NCBI RefSeq assembly: GCF_004349315.1
Contig: NZ_SMLH01000002.1
Span: 248,001-312,000 of the forward strand
Length of the DNA stretch: 64,000 nucleotides
Reading direction: 5' to 3'
Source: Flavobacterium ranwuense
GTDB taxonomy: Bacteria > Bacteroidota > Bacteroidia > Flavobacteriales > Flavobacteriaceae
Shown: in pieces, positions 34,935 through 42,916 of the stretch
Layout of the letters: each line of letters begins with the position of its first letter
How positions within the stretch are numbered: the stretch's first letter is position 1
The notes under the pieces: generated by a model
What the model was told of the DNA's origin: nothing
Databases searched by the model: none
Seen by the model: the letters and a program-made list of their open reading frames with translations, nothing else
Translations under genes and position numbers: made by a program

Positions 34935-35071
34935 TCTAATGCACGTGTGGTTACGTAATATCTAAAACCAATAATTGCCATTTGCCATTTCTTGGCTTTT
35001 GCCAAATCCAATCGTTGTTTGGTGAAACTAGGTAAAATGACTTTGTTGATTTGTGCCAGAATTTTATACAT
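34931..35071 (-). CDS. 46-residue basic protein convergent with apt
   Basis: A short frame from ATG 35071 to a stop at 34931-34933, sharing four bases with the apt stop. The protein reads MYKILAQINKVILPSFTKQR then LDLAKAKKWQMAIIGFRYYV and ends TTRALD. It is basic, with no signal and an amphipathic character. I recall similar short proteins beside apt in flavobacteria, but this could not be checked. The clean frame and the terminator beyond its promoter side support a real gene. Function unknown. Confidence 0.65.
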   Translation of the reverse strand: MYKILAQINKVILPSFTKQRLDLAKAKKWQMAIIGFRYYVTTRALD

Positions 35072-35096
35072 ATCGTTTTGTTTTTGACAAAGATAT

Positions 35097-35132
35097 AAAA
35101 AAAGACGGTCTTGTTTGGGGACCGTCTTTTTT
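35097..35132 (-). terminator. Terminator after the BlaR1-like gene
   Basis: AAAGACGGTC (35101-35110) and GACCGTCTTT form a 10-base stem with a 9-base loop, A and T runs on both sides. It ends the minus-strand M56 transcript and separates it from the 46-residue gene. Confidence 0.88.
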
Positions 35133-35147
35133 GGTTTTATGATGATA

Positions 35148-36935
35148 TTATTTTTTTCTTTTGCGTTCTAAGTTAGAATGATATTCTTCCATTTGTTGTT
35201 CGTACACTTTCATTTTTTTCTCAAAAGCAGCCATTTCTTTATTGAATGGCTTCATTTTCTTTTCAAATTCTTCCATTTGTTTATCGAAAGCTTCCATTTG
35301 AGGCTCCAGTTTTTTCATTTTAGCCTCGTAGTCTTCCATTTTCTTTTCAAACTCTTTCCAAGCTTTTTTATCTCCTTTAATTGGGTCACCTTTTGGTGCT
35401 TTTGGCGCTTTGGGAAAAAGGGGTGCTTTAGGGGCTTTAAATTTAAAATTTGGAGCAATAGGTGGAGTTGGTGGCTCTGGTTTCATTTCTTTACCATCTA
35501 AATAGCTTTTAGTAATAATACGGATTGAATTCTTAGTTGAAGTACCATCTTTTTGTACATTTACTGAGCTTATATGATTTGGATTCATGCTTTCTGCCTC
35601 TAGCGGACTTACTTTTGTTCCGTCAATAAAATATTCTGCATCTCCAGGAATGCCATTTTTTTCTGTCGTTACCTTTGTAACCGTATAGGTGCTTTTTGGT
35701 TTTTGAAGAATATTTAAACTATTAGAATCCACATTTTCTAATTCCAAATCCACTGTTTGTACATCAGAATTAAATATACTTTTACTTTCTGCGGTTTTAC
35801 CTTTTGTTGCAATTCTTATTATAGATTTGTTATTATCCTTAGTGACATTCATTGTAGTTATGTCATCCGGATTGGTTCTATCTAATTCTTCTTTACTCAC
35901 TTTTTTTCCATCAATAAAAATTTCTGTATTTGGATCAATACCCTCATTTTTACTATTATTAACTATTAGAGCTTTAATTTTTTTGATACTGTCTTTTTCT
36001 TGTTGTATTTCAATAGCAGCAGTAACCGGATGTTTTGATTGCACTTTGTTGGTTTCTTCTTTTACTTTTTCCTGAGCAATTACCTCAATTTGAAATAAAA
36101 ACATAAAAGCAACTAATACGGGAAGTACCAAGGCATACTTCCAGGAATTCCATTTTTTTGATTGATTTTTGTTTAACATAACGATTCGTTTTTTGATTAA
36201 TGATTGATAAAAATGATTGGTAATGGCAACACAATTCTCCTGTGTTGTTATTTTTAAAAGCGTGAACTGATACGCTTTTTTGTCGGATATTTTTTTTGTA
36301 GCTTCACTGTCAGCAATGAATTCTAAGTTTTGTAAGATGGCTTTTTTGTACAACCAAACTAACGGATTGAACCAAAAAAGAATACAAAACAGTCTTGAAA
36401 TTAATACGTCAACAGTGTGATTTTGATCGCTATGCACTTTTTCGTGTTCCAAAATATTTTCTAATTCGGAGTTGCTGTATAAGGACGAATTGTAAACTAT
36501 AGTATTAAAATAGGAAAATGGAGCAATGTTTTCAGTAGTATCAATAAATTTAAAATCAGCTTGATTTTGAATCGTTTTTCCTTTCAAAACGGTATTTAAA
36601 CTATAAAAATCGAAAGCAAATTTTCCCAGAAATAAAATTATTCCAATTGCGTAAACAATTCCAGATATTAAATACCAATTGATTTCAAAAGGTTCATTTT
36701 CGATACTATTTGTTATTGGAATTCTTGACCAATCAATATTCTTAGAGCTTGATTCTACCATTATTATTTTGGTATAAACAACTAACGGCAAAACAACAGA
36801 AGTGAATAAACCAAATAAAAGAAACCAACGATTACTCGTGAAAAAGGTTTCTTTTCGCAACATAAAATAATAAGCCAAATAAAACAGTGCGATTAATCCA
36901 CTGGATTTAATGAGGTAAATGTATAGTGCTTCCAT
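35148..36935 (-). CDS. BlaR1/MecR1-type M56 membrane peptidase with TonB-plug-like repeats and C-terminal heptads
   Basis: 595 residues. Helices at about 5-25, 38-55, 88-108 and 268-285 frame a cytoplasmic zinc peptidase: His164-Glu165-x-x-His168 (HEKVH) and a third-ligand region NLEFIADSEA. The sensor side carries two similar blocks, EIFIDGKKVSKEELDRTNPD with ITTMNVTK and EYFIDGTKVSPLEAESMNPN with ISSVNVQK, resembling the start of TonB receptor plugs. A Pro/Lys-rich stretch (APKAPLFPKAPKAPK) and about eight 7-residue repeats with Met every seventh position (EEFEKKM, AAFEKKM, VYEQQM) end the protein. Known relatives sense beta-lactams and cleave the BlaI repressor; no penicillin-binding domain is visible here, so the ligand differs. 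The repressor gene is 43 bases upstream. Confidence 0.85.
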   Translation of the reverse strand: MEALYIYLIKSSGLIALFYLAYYFMLRKETFFTSNRWFLLFGLFTSVVLPLVVYTKIIMVESSSKNIDWSRIPITNSIENEPFEINWYLISGIVYAIGIILFLGKFAFDFYSLNTVLKGKTIQNQADFKFIDTTENIAPFSYFNTIVYNSSLYSNSELENILEHEKVHSDQNHTVDVLISRLFCILFWFNPLVWLYKKAILQNLEFIADSEATKKISDKKAYQFTLLKITTQENCVAITNHFYQSLIKKRIVMLNKNQSKKWNSWKYALVLPVLVAFMFLFQIEVIAQEKVKEETNKVQSKHPVTAAIEIQQEKDSIKKIKALIVNNSKNEGIDPNTEIFIDGKKVSKEELDRTNPDDITTMNVTKDNNKSIIRIATKGKTAESKSIFNSDVQTVDLELENVDSNSLNILQKPKSTYTVTKVTTEKNGIPGDAEYFIDGTKVSPLEAESMNPNHISSVNVQKDGTSTKNSIRIITKSYLDGKEMKPEPPTPPIAPNFKFKAPKAPLFPKAPKAPKGDPIKGDKKAWKEFEKKMEDYEAKMKKLEPQMEAFDKQMEEFEKKMKPFNKEMAAFEKKMKVYEQQMEEYHSNLERKRKK

Positions 36936-36978
36936 AACGATTTTTGATTTTATTCTGGAGTTGTTTTTTTAAGAAGGA

Positions 36979-37347
36979 TTATTTTTCTTCTTTTTGAGTT
37001 TCAATCATTGCCAAAATCTCCCGTAATTCGGCTGCAGAAATTTTCTCTTCTTTGGCAAAATGTGAGACCATATTTTTATAGGAACTGTTAAAATAATTAT
37101 CGATAGCCGTGTTCATGAAGCGTTTTCTATATTCTTCTAAACTCACGATAGGATAGTATTGGTGTGTGTTTCCAAAAGCATTGTGCGATACAAAGCCTTT
37201 TTCTTCCAGATTACGCACAATAGTAGAAAGTGTGTTATAATGGGGTTGCTCTTCTGTTATTTCTGCCATAACTTCTTTTACGAATGCTTTTTTGAGCTTC
37301 CATAAAATGTGCATGATTTCTTCTTCTTTATTGGTCAGTTTTTGCAT
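36979..37347 (-). CDS. BlaI/MecI/CopY-family transcriptional repressor
   Basis: 122 residues. Winged helix beginning LTNKEEEIMHILWKLKKAFVKEV, the wing YNTLSTIVRNLEEKGFVSHNAFG, and a dimerisation tail ending AAELREILAMIETQKEEK. The family represses its own operon and is cut by the partner M56 protease after signal. The gene lies before the M56 gene with a 43-base gap, and a double dyad operator stands 27 bases upstream, fitting autoregulation. Confidence 0.9.
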   Translation of the reverse strand: MQKLTNKEEEIMHILWKLKKAFVKEVMAEITEEQPHYNTLSTIVRNLEEKGFVSHNAFGNTHQYYPIVSLEEYRKRFMNTAIDNYFNSSYKNMVSHFAKEEKISAAELREILAMIETQKEEK

Positions 37348-37373
37348 GATTTTTTTATTTGAATCAAACCTAC

Positions 37374-37409
37374 AACTATATTTTTAGTTATGCAACTAAA
37401 AATATAGTT
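37374..37409. promoter_or_regulatory. Double dyad operator for the BlaI-type repressor
   Basis: Two 16-base dyads, AACTATATTTTTAGTT (37374-37389) and AACTAAAAATATAGTT (37394-37409), four bases apart. Each is an AACTA-N6-TAGTT palindrome, and the two are exact reverse complements of each other. The centre lies about 45 bases before the repressor ATG. BlaI-type repressors bind paired dyads in this way, though with a different core. The other 230 bases of this gap are AT-rich with no coding signal. Confidence 0.8.
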
Positions 37410-37645
37410 AATTAACTAAAAAAACAGGTTTAGTGCTGAAATCAAATTTATTTTAGCACAAAAACATCAAAATCAAACAAGAATAAAGGGAACTTAGTAT
37501 TACATGTAATTTAATGTTGTATTTTAAAATCTACAAAAAAACAATATTAATTTAAAGTATCTTATTGGAAACAAAGGTGTTATTTGTATTTTATAGTGAT
37601 TTTTTTACCACAATAAGACTTTTGACTTTAAAACTTTCGACTTAC

Positions 37646-38863
37646 TTATTTGTTTTCCAGTTTAATTAATTTTTGCAGCCAAATACAACCGCCTACCGAA
37701 AGAACTCCTAAACTTCCCATGACAAACCAATTGGTTTGGTAGCCAAATGCAGCAATGATTTCCAGTCCGGTTTTGGAACTTGCAATATGTGCCAAGCTGA
37801 AACTCATCGTAAACAAAGCCATGTAGCGACCTTCATGCCCTTTTGGCGCTCGGCTTAAAGCGAAAGAATTGGAAAAAGGGAAGATAAACATTTCTCCAAA
37901 AGTGATAAAAAGAATACTGACAATTAATATTCCAGCCCACATATTGAGCATTAAAACGTAGAAACTAATTGACATTAGCAGTGAACCCCAAAGAATAATT
38001 TTGAGTTTATCGATATTTTTCCTTTGGCTGATGCTCACAATTGGCATTTCCAGAAAGAAAATCAAGAGTCCATTTAAGGATAATAAAAGTCCGCTTTGAA
38101 ATTCAGTCAGACCAAATTTTTCATTGTGATACAACGGCAAAGTGGTGAAAAGTTGAAAGAAAAGCATTGCTGTTATAAAACAGATAAAGAGAAAAATCCA
38201 GAATATTTTATCTTTAAAAACTGAAGCTGGTATTTCGGTTTCACTATTCGCTGTGTCTAAATCGGCTGGTTTTTTGCGTTCTTTTACTAATAATGTAAAA
38301 ATCAAAATAGATACTATGCAAGAGCTTCCATCTACCCAAAATAATCCGCTGTAGCCTAAATTCATGATTATCAAACCTCCCAAAGCCGGCCCTGCAGTAA
38401 ATCCTAAATTCACCGCTAATCGAACTAAAGTCAATGCTCTGGTGCGATTTTCAGGTTTTGCATACGTTCCCAGAGATACAAACATAGCTGGACGAAACAT
38501 ATCAGCAACGGTCATTATGAAGAACATTGCAAAACACAATCCCCAAAAAGTGCGTATGTATTGTACTAAAAACAGTAATATTCCGCTGGTGAATAAACTG
38601 AAAACCATGATTCTGTAAAAACCTATTTTATCGGATAATTTCCCGCCAAGCCAAGATCCTAACATAGAACCAAAACCAAAAGCAACCATAATCCATCCTA
38701 CTTGAGCATAGGAAAAACTCAAATCTTCTTTTAAATATTTGGATAAGAAAGGTAAAACCATCGTGCCGGCACGGTTGATAAATGTAATCAGAGTAAGAAT
38801 CCAAACTTCTCTTGTAAATCCTCTGAAATTATTTATGTAGCGTTGAAAAGCAGTTTTGAGCAT
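37646..38863 (-). CDS. MFS transporter
   Basis: 405 residues, 12 helices. The MFS loop motif after helix 2 is LGGKLSDKIGFYR. Helix 1 region begins ILTLITFINRAGTMVLPFLSKYL, resembling the drug-H+ antiporter group (MdtH/YceL-like). Later segments carry TAGPALGGLIIMNLGYSGLF, the antiporter motif C-like glycine/proline stretch. Substrate unknown. It lies divergent from the DUF1684 gene with about 96 bases between the start codons. Confidence 0.87.
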   Translation of the reverse strand: MLKTAFQRYINNFRGFTREVWILTLITFINRAGTMVLPFLSKYLKEDLSFSYAQVGWIMVAFGFGSMLGSWLGGKLSDKIGFYRIMVFSLFTSGILLFLVQYIRTFWGLCFAMFFIMTVADMFRPAMFVSLGTYAKPENRTRALTLVRLAVNLGFTAGPALGGLIIMNLGYSGLFWVDGSSCIVSILIFTLLVKERKKPADLDTANSETEIPASVFKDKIFWIFLFICFITAMLFFQLFTTLPLYHNEKFGLTEFQSGLLLSLNGLLIFFLEMPIVSISQRKNIDKLKIILWGSLLMSISFYVLMLNMWAGILIVSILFITFGEMFIFPFSNSFALSRAPKGHEGRYMALFTMSFSLAHIASSKTGLEIIAAFGYQTNWFVMGSLGVLSVGGCIWLQKLIKLENK

Positions 38864-38959
38864 ATCTAAAATTATAATTTTGCAAAGGTAGAAAACTTTG
38901 TACCGATGCGTCTTTGTGTCCTAGTAACTTTTAAACTATTTTTGCATAAAAATAAGAAC

Positions 38960-39562
38960 ATGAGAACGCTATTCATTTTGTTGCTTTTAATACAATTGAA
39001 TTTTGGCTTTGGCCAAAATAAATTTGACGTTTCGGCTGTAGCCAAATTTCAAAAGGAATTAAACACAGAATATGCGGATGCAAAGACAAGTCCTTTGACT
39101 ACAGAAGATTTAGCAGAATTTAAAACACTTGATTTTTATCCTATTGACGAAAAGTTTTTTGTGACAGCAACATTTGTCAGAACAGAAAATGAGCGGCCTT
39201 TTGAAATGAAAACATCAACGGACAGGAAACCATTGTATGTAAAATATGGTGAACTTTCTTTTACAATTGATGGTCGGGATTTTAAACTGAATGCGTATAA
39301 AAATATTGAGCTTTCAAAAAAAGAAGAATATAAAGACTATTTATTTTTACCGTTTTCAGATTTGACTTCAGGTACCGAAAGTTACATTGGCGGTAAATAT
39401 ATCGATTTAAGAATCCCAAAAGGAGATACGATTGTCATTGATTTTAATACATCATACAATCCGTATTGCGCTTATAACCCTAAATATTCCTGTCCAAAAG
39501 TCCCTTTGGAAAATGATTTGAATATCGAGATAAAAGCTGGGGTTAAAAAGTTTCACGACTAA
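38960..39562 (+). CDS. DUF1684 domain protein, secreted
   Basis: 200 residues from ATG 38960, which gives a signal peptide MRTLFILLLLIQLNFGFGQ; the longer frame from 38906 is not plausible because its first residues are not a signal. The mature part shows KFQKELNTEYADAKTSPLT, FYPIDEKFFVTATFVRT, YGELSFTIDGRDFKLNAYKN, LFLPFSDLTSGTESYIGGKYIDL and FNTSYNPYCAYNPKYSCP, the DUF1684 pattern. Enzyme activity is unknown. The stop overlaps the start of tatD (TAATG), so the pair is translationally coupled. Confidence 0.85.
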   Translation: MRTLFILLLLIQLNFGFGQNKFDVSAVAKFQKELNTEYADAKTSPLTTEDLAEFKTLDFYPIDEKFFVTATFVRTENERPFEMKTSTDRKPLYVKYGELSFTIDGRDFKLNAYKNIELSKKEEYKDYLFLPFSDLTSGTESYIGGKYIDLRIPKGDTIVIDFNTSYNPYCAYNPKYSCPKVPLENDLNIEIKAGVKKFHD

Positions 39563-40218
39563 TGGAATTCTTTAATCTGCATACGCATAAATATACCAAT
39601 CAACCTAATGTGTTGGAACTAGTGAATCAATATCCACAGGAATTTGATGCCACAATTCCGTATTATTCCATCGGGATTCATCCGTGGTTTATTGTTGCAG
39701 AGCGCATAGAAGCTGACTTGACGATAATCGAAAGTAAATTACAAGAGGCAAATTGTCTCGCTGTTGGCGAATGCGGATTGGATAAACGTATCGATATTCC
39801 AATGGAATTGCAACAAATGGTTTTCGAAAAGCAATTGCTTTTGGCACAGCAATATCAAAAAACAGTTGTGATACATTGCGTTGCGGCTTTTCAGGAACTG
39901 ATTGCGATTAAGAAAAAATTGAATATTTCAGTTCCAATGTTGATGCATGGGTTTTCAAAAAATATGCAAGTTGCCAAACAATTAATGGACAATGGATTTT
40001 ATATTTCGTTTGGAAAATATTTATTGCTAAATAAGGAACTAGAAGCTGTTTTTAAAAGCGTTCCCAATAATCGATTTTTTCTGGAAACAGATACTGTTGA
40101 AGAAGGAATTGGGGTTGTTTATGAATTGGCAGCAAAATACAAAGGAGTTTCAGTCAAAGAAATACAGGAACTGGTGAATAATAATTTTAATACTGTTTTT
40201 AATCAAATAAACAGATAA
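39562..40218 (+). CDS. TatD family hydrolase
   Basis: 218 residues, shorter than TatD (about 260). NLHTHKYT carries the first metal histidines (HxH), then IGIHPWF, AVGECGLDKRI with the metal glutamate, VIHCVAAFQELI, MHGFSKNM and LETDTVEEG with the final Asp. The family holds Mg-dependent 3'-5' nucleases and D-amino-acyl hydrolases. Overlaps the DUF1684 gene by one base, and tcdA follows after 25 bases. Confidence 0.88.
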   Translation: MEFFNLHTHKYTNQPNVLELVNQYPQEFDATIPYYSIGIHPWFIVAERIEADLTIIESKLQEANCLAVGECGLDKRIDIPMELQQMVFEKQLLLAQQYQKTVVIHCVAAFQELIAIKKKLNISVPMLMHGFSKNMQVAKQLMDNGFYISFGKYLLLNKELEAVFKSVPNNRFFLETDTVEEGIGVVYELAAKYKGVSVKEIQELVNNNFNTVFNQINR

Positions 40219-40243
40219 CCAAATTAACAAATAAACTTTTATT

Positions 40244-40957
40244 ATGGCAGAGTGGACAGAAAGAGCCGAACTTTTATTCAAAAAAGAAGGTTTAGATAAT
40301 TTGAAAAATGCAAATGTTTTGGTCGTAGGACTTGGGGGTGTTGGTTCTTTCGCTGCCGAATTTTTGGCAAGAGCAGGAGTGGGTACCATGACTATTGTTG
40401 ATGGCGATGTAGTTGATATTACAAACATAAACCGACAATTACCCGCTTTACATTCTACCGTGGGACAACCCAAAGTTACTATTGTTGGGGATCGATTGAT
40501 GGATATCAATCCAGAATTGAAATTGACTCGTGTGCAAGAATTTCTTTCGCCGGAGCGTGCTTTCGAAATTGTTTCGGAGGAATTTGATTATGTTTTGGAT
40601 TGCATCGACAGTGTGACTCCAAAGTTGAATTTGATTATTGGCGCAAAGCGAAAAAGAGTAAAAATCATAAGCAGTATGGGTGCTGGCGGAAAAATGGAAG
40701 CTTCTAAAGTGAAAGTGACGGATATTACCAATACCGTGAATTGCTTCTTTGCTAAAACCATCCGAAGACGATTGAAAGAAGTAAAAATTGATAAACTGAA
40801 AGTGGTGTTCTCTTCTGAAATTCAAGACGAAACGAGTTTAAAAATGACCGACGGATCCAATTTTAAAAAATCATTTTACGGGACAAACAGTTATATGCCA
40901 GGATTATTTGGTTTGTATGCTGCAGAAACCGTGATTCGCTATTTACTTAAGAAATAG
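40244..40957 (+). CDS. tcdA: tRNA threonylcarbamoyladenosine dehydratase
   Basis: 237 residues with the E1-like ATP fold. VVGLGGVGSFAAEFLARAGVG is the nucleotide loop, DGDVVDITNINRQLPAL the Arg/Asn-Gln ATP contact, and DCIDSVTPKLNLI the metal aspartate region. A central cysteine stands in NTVNCFFAKTIRR. It cyclises the N6-threonylcarbamoyladenosine at position 37 of ANN-decoding tRNAs. It is much shorter than ubiquitin E1 enzymes and lacks the Zn-binding CxxC pairs of MoeB, which supports TcdA. Confidence 0.92.
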   Translation: MAEWTERAELLFKKEGLDNLKNANVLVVGLGGVGSFAAEFLARAGVGTMTIVDGDVVDITNINRQLPALHSTVGQPKVTIVGDRLMDINPELKLTRVQEFLSPERAFEIVSEEFDYVLDCIDSVTPKLNLIIGAKRKRVKIISSMGAGGKMEASKVKVTDITNTVNCFFAKTIRRRLKEVKIDKLKVVFSSEIQDETSLKMTDGSNFKKSFYGTNSYMPGLFGLYAAETVIRYLLKK

Positions 40958-41019
40958 TGTTCAGTGTTCAGTCTCCGTTTCAGAAATTAGAACTCATAAT
41001 TAATAATTTATAATTACAA

Positions 41020-41694
41020 ATGATACAAACCGTAATTTTTGACATGGATGGTGTAATTGTCGATACAGAACCCGTTCACCGTTATGCTTATTTCAAACAA
41101 TTTGATGAGTTAAATATAGCTGTTACAGAAGAAATGTATACTTCATTTACAGGAAATTCTACTCGGAATATATTTCAGAAATTGAAAGAAATTTTCGTAA
41201 TAGAACAGGAAGTAGAAGATTTAATTCAAAGAAAACGCAATATTTTTAATGATGCTTTTGATAGTAAAGCAGATTTGGAATTATTGGAAGGTGTGGAAAA
41301 TCTGATTAAAGAATTACACGAAAACGGGATGCAATTGATTCTGGCTTCTTCGGCTTCAAAAGTTACTATTGAACGTGTGTTTAGCAGGTTTAAGTTGCAT
41401 GACTATTTTACGCATGTAGTAAGCGGGGAAGATTTCCCTAAATCGAAACCACACCCTGCTATTTTTGAACATGCAGCAAGTTTATCAATTGCACCAAAAG
41501 AAAGCTGTATCGTCATTGAAGACAGCACGAATGGAATAAAAGCGGCGAAAGCTGCCGGAATTTTGTGTGTGGGGTACAACAGTATTCATTCTGAAGCACA
41601 AGATTTATCGGAAGCAGATGTTGTGATTAATCATTTTAACGAATTGGGTTTTGATGCCGTTAAGAATATTGATTCTAAATTAAGGAATAATTAA
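41020..41694 (+). CDS. HAD-superfamily hydrolase (beta-phosphoglucomutase-like)
   Basis: 224 residues. Motif I IFDMDGVIVDTEPVHRYAYF with the catalytic Asp pair, motif II ILASSASKVT, motif III lysine region in DFPKSKPHPAIFEHAA, and motif IV VIEDSTNGIKAAKAAG. A type I helical cap follows motif I. Family members include beta-phosphoglucomutase and sugar phosphatases, and the substrate is not determined. A short intergenic segment without signals follows. Confidence 0.9.
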   Translation: MIQTVIFDMDGVIVDTEPVHRYAYFKQFDELNIAVTEEMYTSFTGNSTRNIFQKLKEIFVIEQEVEDLIQRKRNIFNDAFDSKADLELLEGVENLIKELHENGMQLILASSASKVTIERVFSRFKLHDYFTHVVSGEDFPKSKPHPAIFEHAASLSIAPKESCIVIEDSTNGIKAAKAAGILCVGYNSIHSEAQDLSEADVVINHFNELGFDAVKNIDSKLRNN

Positions 41695-41745
41695 CATTTG
41701 AGAGCCACTGAATTTGTAAATTTGGAAAACATAAAAATTTATAAC

Positions 41746-42591
41746 ATGAAAAAAATAATTATTGTATTTGCCATTATTATAGCAAATTTCACCATTGAGG
41801 CACAAGTAAAAACACCTCAATCAAGTCCGAAATCTACACTTATGCAAGCAGTAGGTTTGACAGATGTAGAGATTAATTATTCAAGACCAAGTGCCAGAGG
41901 AAGAGCTGTTTTTGGTAATTTGATTCCTTTTGGAAAAGTATGGAGAACTGGAGCTAATGAAAATACAACAGTATCTTTTAGCGACGATGTTGTTATTGAT
42001 GGTAAAACGTTGAAAAAAGGAAAATATTCGTTGTATACGATTCCGAAAATAGAAAGCTGGGAAATAATATTTTATAAAACTACTGATAACTGGGGTAATC
42101 CAGAAGAGTGGAAAGAAGAAAATGTAGCACTTAGAGCTACTGTTAAAACGGAAACGTTAAATAGAAGTGTAGAAACATTTACTATTGGAGTTAGTGGTTT
42201 AGACAATAACTTTGCATTTTTAGAAATGTACTGGGAGAATTCGTATGCAGCTATAAAATTTGAAGTCCCTACACAACAAAAAGCAACTGCTAATATTGAG
42301 AAAGCATTAGCAGGACCAACTGCTGGAGATTATTTTTCTGCAGCTCAATTTTTATTTCAATCGAACGGTGACAATGCAAAAGCATTGGTTTATGTAAACA
42401 AAGCGTTGGATATGACTAAAGACAAACCGTTTTGGTACAACAGACTGAAGTCATTGATTCAGGCAAAACTTGGAGATAAAAAAGGAGCGATCGAAACTGC
42501 AAAATTATCTCTTGCAGCAGCTGAAATTGCTAAAAACCAAGACTACGTAAAAATGAATAAAGAAAGTATCGCAGAGTGGAGTAAGAACTAA
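41746..42591 (+). CDS. DUF2911 domain protein with TPR-like tail, secreted
   Basis: 281 residues from ATG 41746, giving a signal peptide MKKIIIVFAIIIANFTIEAQ; a TTG frame from 41698 adds unconserved residues. DUF2911 is visible in KSTLMQAVGLTDVEINYSRP, GRAVFGNLIPFGKVWRTGAN, KTLKKGKYSLYTIPKIESWE and NNFAFLEMYWENSYAAIKFE. The last 90 residues form TPR-like helical pairs (DNAKALVYVNKALD, KKGAIETAKLSLAAAE). Localised to the periplasm or outer membrane; function unknown. Followed by a strong terminator. Confidence 0.88.
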   Translation: MKKIIIVFAIIIANFTIEAQVKTPQSSPKSTLMQAVGLTDVEINYSRPSARGRAVFGNLIPFGKVWRTGANENTTVSFSDDVVIDGKTLKKGKYSLYTIPKIESWEIIFYKTTDNWGNPEEWKEENVALRATVKTETLNRSVETFTIGVSGLDNNFAFLEMYWENSYAAIKFEVPTQQKATANIEKALAGPTAGDYFSAAQFLFQSNGDNAKALVYVNKALDMTKDKPFWYNRLKSLIQAKLGDKKGAIETAKLSLAAAEIAKNQDYVKMNKESIAEWSKN

Positions 42592-42610
42592 TTATTCCAA
42601 CTGTTTTACA

Positions 42611-42650
42611 AAAACCCCCGTCTCGGTAATTATCGAGACGGGATTTTTTT
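42611..42650 (+). terminator. Terminator after the DUF2911 gene
   Basis: CCCGTCTCG (42617-42625) and CGAGACGGG (42634-42642) form a 9-base GC-rich stem with an 8-base loop, then a T run. Confidence 0.92.
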
Positions 42651-42688
42651 GTTTGAAAAATAAGAAATTATGATTTTAAATGTAGAAC

Positions 42689-42832
42689 ATAATACCATTT
42701 TGCTTTTAAAAATGCTACAATATTTATTAGTGATATTGTCACATCGAGTGCAGTCGCGAACCATTACAGATTTCGACTGCGCTCGATTTGACAAAAAATA
42801 TTGGACTAAAAAATATTGACAAATGGTATTAT
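42689..42832. repeat. MITE-like nested inverted repeat with REP-type core
   Basis: Outer arms ATAATACCATTT (42689-42700) and AAATGGTATTAT (42821-42832) are exact reverse complements. Inside, TGTCACATCGAGTGCAGTCG (42737-42756) faces TTCGACTGCGCTCGATTTGACA (42772-42793), an inverted repeat with two mismatches and a 15-base gap. The core resembles palindromic repeats I recall from flavobacterial intergenic DNA. The 144-base unit occupies most of the gap between the DUF2911 and symporter genes. No coding potential. Confidence 0.7.
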
Positions 42833-42916
42833 AATCTGCGAATCTTCGGTCTATAAATTTTAGAAACTAAAACACAATCATTTAGTTTTAAAATAAAAGA
42901 TGAATCTTAATTTTAT

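Noticed and set aside
35178..35501. Phe/His/Leu-rich plus-strand frame opposite the Met heptads
   Set aside because: A reading of the repeat-rich tail of the M56 gene on the other strand.
40448..40825. Minus-strand frame opposite tcdA
   Set aside because: Antisense to a conserved gene with all motifs intact.
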